Made by a program: the position numbers and the translations under genes. Below the pieces are notes generated by a model, which was not told where the DNA came from, did no database searches, and worked only from the letters and a program-made list of their open reading frames with translations. DNA of 55,837 nucleotides from assembly GCA_013203475.1 (NCBI GenBank), contig JABMNV010000184.1:1-55837 (forward strand), in the 5' to 3' direction. Positions 1-7,888 of this stretch are shown here, piece after piece (positions within the stretch are counted from its first letter, which is position 1; every line of letters begins with the position of its first letter). Source of the stretch: Acidobacteriota bacterium. Its GTDB lineage: Bacteria > Acidobacteriota > Vicinamibacteria > Vicinamibacterales > SCN-69-37.

Positions 1-92
1 AGAACACCGGGTGATCCGTTCGTGAGATGTCGGCCTGCACGAGCGGACGCTGCGATGACAGGCCCGACACCTGGTCCACGTCAACCGTGTGC
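1..92 (-). pseudogene. Truncated unknown gene at the left window edge
   Basis: Read on the minus strand from position 92 down to 1, one frame is open for about 31 codons and uses mostly G or C in the third position, like real genes of this genome; the peptide includes LVQADISRTDHPVF. The frame continues beyond the window. Upstream it runs into the 46-bp direct repeat and meets a TAA stop there, so the gene has lost its 5' part at the repeat boundary. I cannot name the family. The opposite-strand frame has poorer codon use. Confidence 0.4.
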
Positions 93-138
93 GCGAAGCT
101 TATGTCTTTTGGGTAGCCCCTTTATACGGCCTATCGGC
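93..138. repeat. 46-bp direct repeat, copy A
   Basis: A sequence identical over 46 bases to 6507-6552. It starts GCGAAGCTTATG and ends GGCCTATCGGC, and contains two small self-complementary blocks (GGGTAGCCC and GGCCTATCGGC). On its left it abuts a truncated minus-strand gene. It matches no tRNA or rRNA end that I recognise. It could be an att-like site, a scar or end of a mobile element, or an assembly junction. Confidence 0.9.
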
Positions 139-350
139 GAGGTCCGGGGCGTGCCGGCGCCGTTCCCGAAGGTCCTCGGCCTTGGAACACTCGGCAGGAT
201 GGCGCTCGCCATCAACCGGTTCCTGATCCGGACCAGCCGGTCGCGCTTTTCGTACCAGATCGTCGTCGTCGCCGAATCAACGCCAGACGTGGACTTCGTC
301 CTCCGCGACGCCAAACAGCGCAGCGACCTTCGGGACGTCGCCAATGGTTA
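139..350 (+). pseudogene. Possible 3' remnant of an unknown gene before the dehydrogenase
   Basis: A plus-strand frame is open from the end of the 46-bp repeat to a TAA at 348-350, which overlaps the dehydrogenase ATG at 344. Third codon positions are strongly G/C, and a stop overlapping the next start is typical of an operon, so this may be the C-terminal remnant (about 70 residues) of a gene cut off by the repeat. The peptide has no motif I recognise. Nothing else is visible between the repeat and position 343. Confidence 0.3.
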
Positions 351-1729
351 ACGTCGCCGATCTTCGTCTGGCCGCACAGAAACGCCTCCCGCGGGTGGTG
401 TTCGACTATATCGACGGAGCCGCAGACGCCGAGGTCACCCTGCGCGAAAACAGCCGCGCCTTCCAGGATGTGACATTCCGTCCGCGGTCGGCGGTGGCGA
501 CACCGAAGTGCGACCTCAGCACCACCGTGCTCGGCACCAGGCTCGACCTGCCGTTCCTGCTGGCGCCGATCGGCAGCAGCCGCGTGTTCTATCCCCGAGG
601 CGAGGAAGTGGCCGCGCGAGCTGCCGGAGAGGACGGCACCACATACATCCTGTCCACGCTCTCGGGGTGCCACGTCTCGGACGTGAAGAAGGCCACGTCC
701 GGACCCGTCTGGTTTCAGCTGTATCTCGTGGGCGGGCGCGACATCGCCCTGGGCGGCATTGAGCGCGCGCGGACCGCCGGGTGTTCAGACCTGGTCGTCA
801 CAGTCGACACGCCAGTGGCTGGCATGCGGGAGCGTGACGTTCGCAACGGAATGAAACCGCTGGCGTCGGGCCGTCCGCTGGCGATGCTTCCGCATCTGGG
901 CCAGTTCCTGATGAAGCCCCGCTGGCTTGCCGCCTATCTCGCCGATGGCGGCCTGATGAATTTTCCCAACATCGTCCTGCCGAGCGGGCCGATGCCATAC
1001 GCGGATGTGGGCGCGGCGCTCGAAGCGTCGATGGTGAGCTGGGACGATCTCAAGTGGATTCGTGAGGCGTGGCAAGGCAAGGTGGTCGTCAAGGGTGTAC
1101 ACACGGCCGATGACGCGCGGCAGGCCATGGACGCCGGCGCCGACGCGGTCGTCGTGTCGAACCATGGTGGCCGCCAGCTGGACGGCGTGGCCGCCACCAT
1201 TCGCGTGCTGCCTGAAGTAGTGGCCGCAGTCGATGGCCGCGTCGAGGTACTCCTCGACGGCGGCATTCGCCGCGGCGGAGACATCATCAAGGCGCTGTGT
1301 CTTGGCGCGCGCGCGGTGCTGATTGGGCGCGCGTACGCCTACGGCCTGGGCGCGGCCGGCGGAACCGGCGTGACCAGGGCCATCGATATTCTCCGCGCGG
1401 ACATCGTCCGCACGTTGCAACTTCTCGGTGTGCCGTCGACAGCGGCGCTCGACAGATCGTTAGTAGGGGTGCCAGCAGACTGGCACATTCCTGGGTCCAT
1501 GGGTCCGTGGGTCCGTGGGTTCTCGGTGGCGCTTCGCGCGACCTTTTTCCTAAAGCAAGTCCCTGCGCCGACGGGCGCAGGCTCCGCGAACCTACGCACC
1601 CACGGACCTCCGGACCCGCGGACCGCTTGTCCAACCTACGGACTTACGGACCGCCCCGGTCGGCGGCCGCCGAGTCCCGTCGCCGACTCGATCTCCCTCG
1701 CCACCACCATCAGCCCCGCCTCGTCGTAG
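344..1729 (+). CDS. FMN-dependent alpha-hydroxy-acid (lactate-type) dehydrogenase
   Basis: Member of the FMN-dependent alpha-hydroxy-acid dehydrogenase/oxidase family, a TIM barrel that oxidises 2-hydroxy acids such as L-lactate to 2-oxo acids. The start (MVNVADLRL) matches the family N-terminus. The catalytic stretch SNHGGRQLDG lies near residues 272-281 with the active-site His, followed by DGGIRRGGDIIKAL and GRAYAYGLGAAGG for FMN phosphate binding. The family normally ends near LDRSLV, at about position 1463. Here the frame reads on for about 85 more codons through an interspersed hairpin repeat and antisense to the next gene, stopping at 1727-1729. That tail is unlikely to be functional enzyme sequence. 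There is no strong ribosome binding site. The exact substrate cannot be decided. Confidence 0.85.
   Translation: MVNVADLRLAAQKRLPRVVFDYIDGAADAEVTLRENSRAFQDVTFRPRSAVATPKCDLSTTVLGTRLDLPFLLAPIGSSRVFYPRGEEVAARAAGEDGTTYILSTLSGCHVSDVKKATSGPVWFQLYLVGGRDIALGGIERARTAGCSDLVVTVDTPVAGMRERDVRNGMKPLASGRPLAMLPHLGQFLMKPRWLAAYLADGGLMNFPNIVLPSGPMPYADVGAALEASMVSWDDLKWIREAWQGKVVVKGVHTADDARQAMDAGADAVVVSNHGGRQLDGVAATIRVLPEVVAAVDGRVEVLLDGGIRRGGDIIKALCLGARAVLIGRAYAYGLGAAGGTGVTRAIDILRADIVRTLQLLGVPSTAALDRSLVGVPADWHIPGSMGPWVRGFSVALRATFFLKQVPAPTGAGSANLRTHGPPDPRTACPTYGLTDRPGRRPPSPVADSISLATTISPASS
1493..1652. repeat. Interspersed hairpin repeat built from GGGTCCGT octamers, copy 1
   Basis: The left arm (1493-1522) is four tandem units of GGGTCCGT type; the right arm (1588-1624, plus 1635-1652) is the inverse, with ACCCACGGACC-type units. 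Between them lie a GGTGGCGCTTCGCGC block and a small hairpin (CTGCGCC-GACG-GGCGCAG, 1563-1580). The same order of parts occurs at 3381-3514. The element sits between two convergent genes: it supplies the read-through tail of the dehydrogenase and overlaps the last codons and stop of the amidase on the other strand. It may act as a bidirectional terminator. Confidence 0.8.
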
Positions 1730-3339
1730 AGGCGTCCTGTCAGGGTGAATCCGGTCGGAGTCCCGTTCTCGCGGAATCCGGTGGGAACCGCGATTGATGG
1801 ATGGCCGGTCAGGCTCGTGATGGGGTTGAGACTGGTCGCGCCGTTCAACGTCACCGGGCCCGAAATCACGACGTCCACATCTCGCGTGGCGCGCGCGTAC
1901 TCGTCCATGAGTCGCAGGCGCTCCCGATTGGCCTGCAGGTAATCAACAGCCGTGACGAGATGATACGCGCGCAGATCGTTGCGCACCCTTTGGGCCCGCA
2001 AGCCCGCATCCTCGCCCGAATGGACAACGCCCTCGAAGCCGGCAGCGCGTTCGATGTACTCGATGAAATAGGTAATGTCGCTCTGCGGCGGCTCGATCGG
2101 GCGCATCTCGATACCGGCGGCCGCGAGCGCGGCCACAGCACGGTCGTTGCCGGCCCTGACAGCCGGATCTGTCTCGAGGTCCAAAATCCCTTGGACAACG
2201 CCAACCTTCCGTCCCTTTGGAGATTCGCGCGCGTCCCACGCGTACGGCATGTCACCGGCCACGGCCAGATCGTAGCCATCCGGCCCCGCGATGGCATGAA
2301 GGACGATGGCGCAGTCTTCCACCGTGCGGCAGATGGGACCGATCTTGTCCAGTGTCCAACCCGCGGCCATCACACCGCGGCGACTGACACGTCCGAATGT
2401 GGGCCGCAGGCCGACCACACCGCACCTTACGGCCGGGGAGAGGATGGATCCTCCGGTATCGCTGCCCAGGGAAAACCCGACCAGTCCGGCTGCGGTCGCC
2501 GCACCCGACCCGGCCGACGATCCACTCGACCCTTCCGAGGGAAGCCACGGGTTGTTCGTGCGCCCACCAAACCATTGATCGCCAAATGCGAACTCACCGG
2601 TCGTCAGTTTGGCCACCAGTACCGCCCCGGCTGCCGACAACCTCCGCACCACCTCGGCGTCCTCGTCGATGACCCTGTCCTTGAACGGCTCGGCGCCCCA
2701 CGTGGTGGGAGTCCCCTTGGCCGCGATGATGTCCTTCACGCCGTACGGAATGCCGTGCAACAGCCCGCGATAACGGCCGGCGGCGCTCTCGCGATCCATC
2801 TCGCGCGCCTCGGTCAATGCTCGTTCCCGCGTCAGGTTCACCACGCAGTTCAGCACCGGATTGTGCTGCTCGAGCCGGCGCAGGTACATCTCCGTGAGTT
2901 CAACCGACGTCACCACGCGCCTTCTGACGAGGTCTGCCAACTGCGGAATCGACCAGAACGCCAGGTCGTCAAGCGCGGCGGGCCTCGTCTGCCTCGCCGC
3001 CGTGCCCGGCCGATGCTCTCGCACGGGAATCGACACCGGTATTCCCGGCACCCGTGGGCTGAACAGGATGGGCGACGGCGCGTCATTCGCAGGTGGCGCC
3101 TTGTGCAGTTCGTCTGCGCGCACGAGGATCCGGTTGAGCGAAGCCACCATGCCCTGCTGCTCCGCGTCGCTGTACGAAAGGCCCGCCAGTCGACACGCTT
3201 CGCGAACCATCTCCGGCGTCACACGTCCCGTCTGACCGCCTTGCGTCTGCGCGAAGAGCGCGTCCGCAAAGGGCCCGGACGCCACGCCGAATGCCGACAA
3301 ACTCGCGAAAAAATGACGGCGTGAGAGTGGACTAGACAT
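1636..3339 (-). CDS. Exported amidase (amidase signature family)
   Basis: Amidase-signature hydrolase (GatA/AmiE-like, PF01425 type) of 567 residues that hydrolyses a carboxamide C-N bond. The N-terminus has a Tat-like motif, SRRHFFASLSAFG, followed by a hydrophobic stretch and an Ala-rich cleavage region, so export is likely. The Ser-cisSer-Lys triad is visible: Lys in YGVKDIIAAKG, the two Ser in the GSSGSSAGSG and GSDTGGSI segments. The start is supported by GAGGAAA seven bases upstream of ATG 3339. The C-terminus and stop lie inside the right arm of the hairpin repeat. It is followed in cis by a second, similar amidase, 200 bp upstream in the same direction, probably a tandem duplication. 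The substrate is unknown. Confidence 0.88.
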   Translation of the reverse strand: MSSPLSRRHFFASLSAFGVASGPFADALFAQTQGGQTGRVTPEMVREACRLAGLSYSDAEQQGMVASLNRILVRADELHKAPPANDAPSPILFSPRVPGIPVSIPVREHRPGTAARQTRPAALDDLAFWSIPQLADLVRRRVVTSVELTEMYLRRLEQHNPVLNCVVNLTRERALTEAREMDRESAAGRYRGLLHGIPYGVKDIIAAKGTPTTWGAEPFKDRVIDEDAEVVRRLSAAGAVLVAKLTTGEFAFGDQWFGGRTNNPWLPSEGSSGSSAGSGAATAAGLVGFSLGSDTGGSILSPAVRCGVVGLRPTFGRVSRRGVMAAGWTLDKIGPICRTVEDCAIVLHAIAGPDGYDLAVAGDMPYAWDARESPKGRKVGVVQGILDLETDPAVRAGNDRAVAALAAAGIEMRPIEPPQSDITYFIEYIERAAGFEGVVHSGEDAGLRAQRVRNDLRAYHLVTAVDYLQANRERLRLMDEYARATRDVDVVISGPVTLNGATSLNPITSLTGHPSIAVPTGFRENGTPTGFTLTGRLYDEAGLMVVAREIESATGLGGRRPGRSVSP

Positions 3340-3380
3340 ATGGATTTCCTCGCTCGTTCCTGTCCGTAGGATCTACGAAC

Positions 3381-3514
3381 GGTCCGTAGGTCCGTAGGTT
3401 CCTGGTGGCGCTTCGCGCATCATTCTTCCTGAAGAACTAAGTCTCTGCCCTCGACACGAACGAAGCCCCGGCGCCGAATGGCGCCGGCACCGAGAACCCA
3501 CGGACCGACGGACC
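3381..3514. repeat. Interspersed hairpin repeat, copy 2
   Basis: The left arm GGTCCGTAGGTCCGTAGG (3381-3398) extends into GTTCC; the right arm GAACCCACGGACC... covers 3494-3514. Inside are GGTGGCGCTTCGCGC, shared with copy 1, and a GGCGCC-GAAT-GGCGCC hairpin (3470-3485). It lies between the two amidase genes, 12 bp beyond the stop of the upstream one, where a transcription terminator or mRNA-stabilising stem would be expected. Confidence 0.8.
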
Positions 3515-3525
3515 TGGCGCACGCA

Positions 3526-5334
3526 TCACCCGAGCTTGCTCGGCCTCTGCGTGTAGAACCCCGCCGCATCCTGATACGCCCTCGCCAGCGCAAGGAGCGG
3601 CAGCTCCCCAAAGGGCCGTGCGAAGAACGTCGCGTTGGTCGGCTGGCCGTTGGCCGCGAATCCATTCGGAATGTTGATCGCCGGATAACACGCCAGGTTC
3701 GCCATCGTCGAATGACGCTGAGCCGGATTCTGGGTTCCTCCGCCGCCTCGTCCGCCACCGCGTCCACGCCCCGGGGCGCCTGCCGCGCCCGCACGACCGC
3801 CACCGGCACCGCCGAGACCTCGGCCGCCGGCCGGCGTGGGGGTCCCACCGGTATTGTTCGATGCCACGACGTACACGTCGAGCCCGCGCGTCGCCGTCTC
3901 GAGTTCCATCATCATCATCATGCGAACGCGCTGCTGCTGGAGGAACTCGACGGCCGGCGTTAACCATGCGCTGGGGCGCGAGGCGGCGCGAGCCCCCGTC
4001 ATCCTGCCGGCTCGCATCATGTGGTCGAAATACGCGGCAGACTCCACGCCGATGGCGCTGCCATTTGTGTCAGGCGACGGGATTTCCATCGGCACCAACG
4101 TCGAGACGCCGACCGAACGCAATGTCTCCAGCAACTTGTCCGCGTTGGCCTTCGCGTCATCGTTCGTCAGGCTATCAAACGATTCCTTGATGTAACCCAC
4201 CCGCAGCGCCTTGATATCGAGTCCCGCGTCCCAGTTGAACGGAATATCGGACACGCTCATGTCGCGGCCGTCCCGCCGCGCGATGGCGTGCATGACGATG
4301 GCGCAGTCTTCGGCATGACGGCAGATGGGCCCGAGCCGATCCTGCGTCCATGACAGGGCCATCACGCCGTAGCGGCTGATGCGTCCGAACGTCGGCCGCA
4401 GGCCGGCCAGGCCGCATCGCGCCGACGGACTCAGGATCGATCCGCTGGTCTCAGTCCCGATGGCGAATGCCACGCAGCCGGCGGCGGTGGCAGACGAAGG
4501 TCCGGCTGACGATCCACTGGACCCGACCTCGGGATCCCACGGGCTCTTCGTCTGGCCGCCGAACCAATTGTCGCCGGACGCGAGTTCACCCGTCGTCAGC
4601 TTCGCCAGCAGCACCGCGCCGGCGTCACGCAACATCTCGACCACGCTGGCGTCGTAGTCCAGCACCTGCTCCTTCAGCGGCTCCGTCCCCCACGTCGTCC
4701 GGTACCCCTTGACCGAGATGATGTCCTTCGCCCCCCACGGCATGCCATGAAGAGGCCCTTTGTATTTTCCGGCGGCGATCTCCGTATCGGCCTGCTTCGC
4801 CTGGGCGCGGGCGACGTCATCGAGGAACGTCACGACGTTGTTCAGCACGCCGTTGTACCGATGCAGACGTGCCAGATACATCTCGGTCAATTCGAGCGAG
4901 GTGACCTGTTTCGTGCGAATAAGTTCAGCCAGATGGCGCACCGGCCAGAAGGCCACATCTTCGAGGTTGGCAGGCCGCCTCAGGGTCGGCGCAGTACTCA
5001 AGTTGAACGGCCGCGCTGTCTTGTCGACGTTGATGCCGGGCACCAGCGCGCTGAAGTGGAACGGGGGCGACACGTCATTCGGAATGTCGATGGCGCGAAT
5101 GGCCTCATAGCGAGTGAGGCTCTGGTTCGCCCCGTTGACCATCGCCTGACGCTCTTCTTCGGTGGCCTCAACGCCGGCCAGCGCCAGCGCCGCGGTCACC
5201 ATTTCCAGGGTCACGCGACCGGCAGCCTGTTCCTGCATCTTCGCCCACAAAATGCCTGGCGCCAGCGTTGCGCCCAAACCCGCGCCCGCGAAGTGGGCGA
5301 TGAACCGGCGACGAGTGTCGTGCGCAACGGACAT
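3526..5334 (-). CDS. Exported amidase with a Gly/Arg-rich insert
   Basis: Second amidase-signature protein, closely related to the one downstream. I chose ATG 5334 because GGGAGGT lies just upstream and it gives a clean Tat signal (TRRRFIAHFAGAGLG); the open frame extends 50 codons further up but looks non-coding. Catalytic motifs: Lys in WGAKDIISVKG, then GSSGSSAGPSS and GTETSGSILS. A low-complexity insert of about 35 residues (GGRGLGGAGGGRAG..., nucleotides about 3715-3840) interrupts the C-terminal half and is absent from the neighbouring paralogue. A run of five Met (MMMMM) lies just before it. Likely exported amide hydrolase; substrate unknown. It probably shares a transcript with the downstream amidase. 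Confidence 0.87.
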   Translation of the reverse strand: MSVAHDTRRRFIAHFAGAGLGATLAPGILWAKMQEQAAGRVTLEMVTAALALAGVEATEEERQAMVNGANQSLTRYEAIRAIDIPNDVSPPFHFSALVPGINVDKTARPFNLSTAPTLRRPANLEDVAFWPVRHLAELIRTKQVTSLELTEMYLARLHRYNGVLNNVVTFLDDVARAQAKQADTEIAAGKYKGPLHGMPWGAKDIISVKGYRTTWGTEPLKEQVLDYDASVVEMLRDAGAVLLAKLTTGELASGDNWFGGQTKSPWDPEVGSSGSSAGPSSATAAGCVAFAIGTETSGSILSPSARCGLAGLRPTFGRISRYGVMALSWTQDRLGPICRHAEDCAIVMHAIARRDGRDMSVSDIPFNWDAGLDIKALRVGYIKESFDSLTNDDAKANADKLLETLRSVGVSTLVPMEIPSPDTNGSAIGVESAAYFDHMMRAGRMTGARAASRPSAWLTPAVEFLQQQRVRMMMMMELETATRGLDVYVVASNNTGGTPTPAGGRGLGGAGGGRAGAAGAPGRGRGGGRGGGGTQNPAQRHSTMANLACYPAINIPNGFAANGQPTNATFFARPFGELPLLALARAYQDAAGFYTQRPSKLG

Positions 5335-5446
5335 GGAGACCTCCCTGGAGATGGGCGCCATTGTAGCCGCAGACGGGCGGCAGACGGCGACAATTCGTGA
5401 CGATTCGCCCGCGACACCGGCGTGTGGTGGACTCCCGTGGCCGGAA

Positions 5447-6155
5447 ATGGATAACACTCCGCTCAAGATGCGCATCAGCGACATGAACTGGATGCAGGTG
5501 GAAGACTACCTCCGGCGTGACGATCGTGCCGTGCTGCCGCTCGGCAGCACCGAGCAGCACAGCCACCTGCGACTCACCGTGGACTGCATTCTGCCGGAAC
5601 GGGTCGCCGTCGAAGCCGCCGAGCCGCTGGGTGTCCCGGTCTTCCCGGTTGTGTCCTACGGCGTCACGCCGTACTTCCGCGAATATCCCGGCACCGTGTC
5701 GTTACGGGTCGAGACCCACCTTCGCGTGGTGGGCGACATCCTGGACAGCCTGGCCCACAGTGGATTTCGCCGCATCCTGATCGTTAACGGCCACGGCGGC
5801 AACGGCGCGGTGCAGCAGTTCGCGCAGGAGTGGACGGCCGGTCACGCCGGTTGTCGCGTGCTGTTTCACAACTGGTGGAGCGCACCCAGGACCTGGGCCA
5901 CGGTGCAGGAGATCGATCCTGTGGCGTCCCACGCGTCCTGGATGGAGAACTTCCCATGGACGCGGCTGCCGGGCATTGCCATGCCGGACGCGGCTCGGCC
6001 GATGGTGGATCAGGCGCGCGTACGCGCGCTCGATCCGGTGGCGTTGCGCCAGTACCTTGGCGACGGCAACTTCGGCGGCCGATACCCAGAGGTCTGACGC
6101 GGACATGTCCGCGCTCTGGCAGGTCGCCGTCGAGGAGACGCGAGACACCTGCTGA
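5447..6155 (+). pseudogene. Creatininase-family amidohydrolase, C-terminal frameshift
   Basis: Creatininase-family (creatinine amidohydrolase-like) metal enzyme. Metal ligands are visible in GSTEQHSHLRLTVD and NGHGGN. ATG 5447 or ATG 5468 could be the start. The frame stops at TGA 6095-6097 right after GNFGGRYPEV, about 20 residues short of the family. The missing end (DADMSALWQVAVEETRD, then TGA 6153-6155) is present in another frame and is restored by removing one base near 6095. The lesion is therefore a single-base insertion or a sequencing error. The metal site lies upstream of it, so a product with a shortened tail could still fold. Confidence 0.8.
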
Positions 6156-6196
6156 CCGGTTCGTGGGGGGACGCGTCCTAGCGGACGCCATCAATT

Positions 6197-6506
6197 ATGC
6201 GGTGGCTTGTGTGGGGCCTGGGGCGATCGGCGGCACCCTCGGCGCACATCTGGCGCGCGCGGGTCACGACGTGACGCTGGTGGACACGGTTGACGCGCAC
6301 GTGGACGCCATCAACCGCGACGGCATCCGCATCACCGGTCCCGTCGCCGAGTTCACCCAGCGCGTGCCGGCGTTCACGGCATCGACGCTGGCCGGTGTGG
6401 GGGACACGGTGATCCTCGCCACGAAGGCACACCACACATCGGCCGCCGTGCGAGCGCTCCACCCCCATCTTTCGGACGCCGGCTGCGTCGTCTCCGCCCA
6501 GAACGG
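6197..6506 (+). pseudogene. Ketopantoate reductase N-terminal fragment (frameshifted, truncated)
   Basis: Matches the N-terminal NADP-binding half of 2-dehydropantoate 2-reductase (PanE/ApbA family): VGPGAIGGTLGAHLARAG, VDTVDAHVDAINRDGIRI, LATKAHHTSAAV and VVSAQNG. It is broken twice. The natural start ATG CGG TGG CTT GTG at 6197 is out of frame with the rest; one missing G near 6211 would restore MRWLVVGPGAIGG. The homology then ends at SAQNG, exactly where the 46-bp direct repeat begins at 6507, and the catalytic C-terminal domain is absent from the window. Confidence 0.8.
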
Positions 6507-6552
6507 GCGAAGCTTATGTCTTTTGGGTAGCCCCTTTATACGGCCTATCGGC
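6507..6552. repeat. 46-bp direct repeat, copy B
   Basis: Identical over 46 bases to 93-138, in the same orientation and 6.4 kb away. It cuts the ketopantoate reductase fragment in the middle of a conserved motif and is followed directly by an AT-rich patch. In this copy the last block extends to a perfect GGCC-TATC-GGCC stem. Confidence 0.9.
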
Positions 6553-6650
6553 CTTGTGCAATAAATAAGTAGCACCGCTTAATAGATGATGCTACTTATA
6601 TTTATTCAATTAAAATTATTGCTGATATTTATGGATGATTTCTTGTTTTT
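6553..6650. other. AT-rich foreign patch with a long imperfect hairpin
   Basis: About 98 bases with roughly 25% G+C in a GC-rich genome. It contains an inverted repeat: AATAAATAAGTAGCA at 6560-6574 pairs with TGCTACTTATATTTATT at 6590-6606 apart from a two-base bulge. It lies between the 46-bp repeat and the IS3 left end. I see no coding potential. It is probably a remnant of a mobile element from an AT-rich source; the hairpin could be a terminator or a recombination structure. Confidence 0.7.
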
Positions 6651-6672
6651 TGAGGTTGATCCGATCGCGTGG
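6651..6672. repeat. IS3 terminal inverted repeat (downstream of orfB)
   Basis: 22 bases, TGAGGTTGATCCGATCGCGT plus GG, a perfect inverse of 7889-7910. The orfB stop lies 9 bp inside. Confidence 0.93.
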
Positions 6673-6681
6673 ACGGGTTAA

Positions 6682-7557
6682 CTACGCTACCTGACTCATC
6701 TGGACGTACCGCTTTTCGTAGGCAGCCGGACTGATCCGGCCCGCCGACGAATGTCGTCGCTGCTGGTTATAGAACACTTCGACGTAATCGAACAACTCCA
6801 TCTTGGCGTCCGCGAAACTGGCGAACTGGTCGGCCAATTCGCTTTTGACCGTCGAGAAGAAGCTCTCCATGACGGCATTGTCGTAGCAATTACCCCGGCG
6901 GCTCATGCTGCAGACCAGCCCCCGTGCCGCCAGGCGGTCCCGATAGTCTTCACTGGCGTACGGGGAACCTTGATCCGAGTGGAAGAGCATGCCGGTGGTG
7001 GAACCGCGCCGTTTCAGCGCCATGTCCAACGCCTTGAGGGCCAAATGTCGATCGTTGGACGGGCTGACCGCCCAGCCCACCACGTACCGCGAGAACAAGT
7101 CGAGGATCGCGGCCAAATAGATCTTGCTGCTGGTGCCGATCACGAATTCGGTGGTGTCGCCGACACAGCGCTGATTGGGAGCGTCGGCGGTAAACGCGCG
7201 AGCCAACACGTTCTCCGCGATCGGTTGATCGTGGTCGCTCACCGTCGTGTGCTTATACCGGCGGCGCACCCGCGCGACGAGGCCGTCTTCCTGCATCAGG
7301 CGAGCCACGCGTTTCCGACTGACGTGTTCCTCCCACTCGATGAGGTCATCGTGGACCCGTGTGCTGCCGTAATTGTGGCGGCTTCTGGTGAATGCGGTGT
7401 GGATCAGAGCTTTGAGCCGACGGTCTTCTCGCGCGTGGACCGACTCCGGGCGTGTCTGCCACGCATAGAATCCGCTCGCGCACACGCCGAGATTTCGTCA
7501 CAACACGGTCACGGGGAAGGAGGCCTTCTCTGCGGCGATCCAGGCAAACTTTACGCC
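6682..7557 (-). pseudogene. IS3 orfB transposase, interrupted by TGA
   Basis: DDE integrase-type transposase: first Asp in GDTTEF, second in HSDQGSPY, Glu in NAVMESFFS, ending with the usual SPAAYEKRY tail. The N-terminal part is readable upstream as KFAWIAAEKASFPVTVL, but TGA at 7498-7500 then occurs where the family usually has Cys (VTVLC-R-LGV), and the rest (RNLGVCASGFYAW) continues in the same frame. The longest open stretch begins at 7485. Normally orfB is made as an OrfAB fusion by -1 frameshifting; the stop would cut that product after about 20 OrfB residues. Confidence 0.85.
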
Positions 7558-7865
7558 TGGTGCTTGGCAAAGAAGGCCGCGGCTTTTACGAGGATCTCGC
7601 GGTCCATCCGCAGCTGGCGATTCTCTTTGCGCAGCCGCGCGAGCTCCTCGCGCTCGACCGTCGTCAGCCCGGTCTTGCCCTTGTTCCGGTCGGCGCGCGC
7701 CTGCTCGACCCAAAGGCGAAGTGCCGACCCCGTCAGATCGAGATCGCGGGCGACGGCATTGACCGTCCGGTCCTCCTGGAGGACCATCCGGACCGCCTCC
7801 GCCTTAAACTCATCCGTGAACTGCCGGCGCGGGCGCCGACTTGTGCTTGCTGCCATCGTGGCCAT
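7551..7865 (-). CDS. IS3 orfA, helix-turn-helix transposase subunit
   Basis: 104-residue OrfA of the IS3 family. It has the N-terminal helix-turn-helix (FTDEFKAEAVRMVLQE … VARDLDLTGSALRLWV) that binds the IS ends, then the leucine-zipper-like coiled coil (EELARLRKENRQLRMDREIL). It is intact and overlaps the orfB frame by a few bases at its 3' end, as expected for programmed frameshifting. I could not identify the slippery site with confidence. Confidence 0.9.
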   Translation of the reverse strand: MATMAASTSRRPRRQFTDEFKAEAVRMVLQEDRTVNAVARDLDLTGSALRLWVEQARADRNKGKTGLTTVEREELARLRKENRQLRMDREILVKAAAFFAKHQA

Positions 7866-7888
7866 GGTATCTGCCTTTCAGAAAGTGC

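Noticed and set aside
1464-1729. Extra C-terminal domain of the hydroxy-acid dehydrogenase
   Set aside because: The tail is translated from the hairpin repeat and the antisense of the amidase; the family ends near LDRSLV.
93-6552. Integrative element with att sites in a tRNA
   Set aside because: The repeat is not part of a tRNA gene, and no integrase or phage gene lies between the copies.
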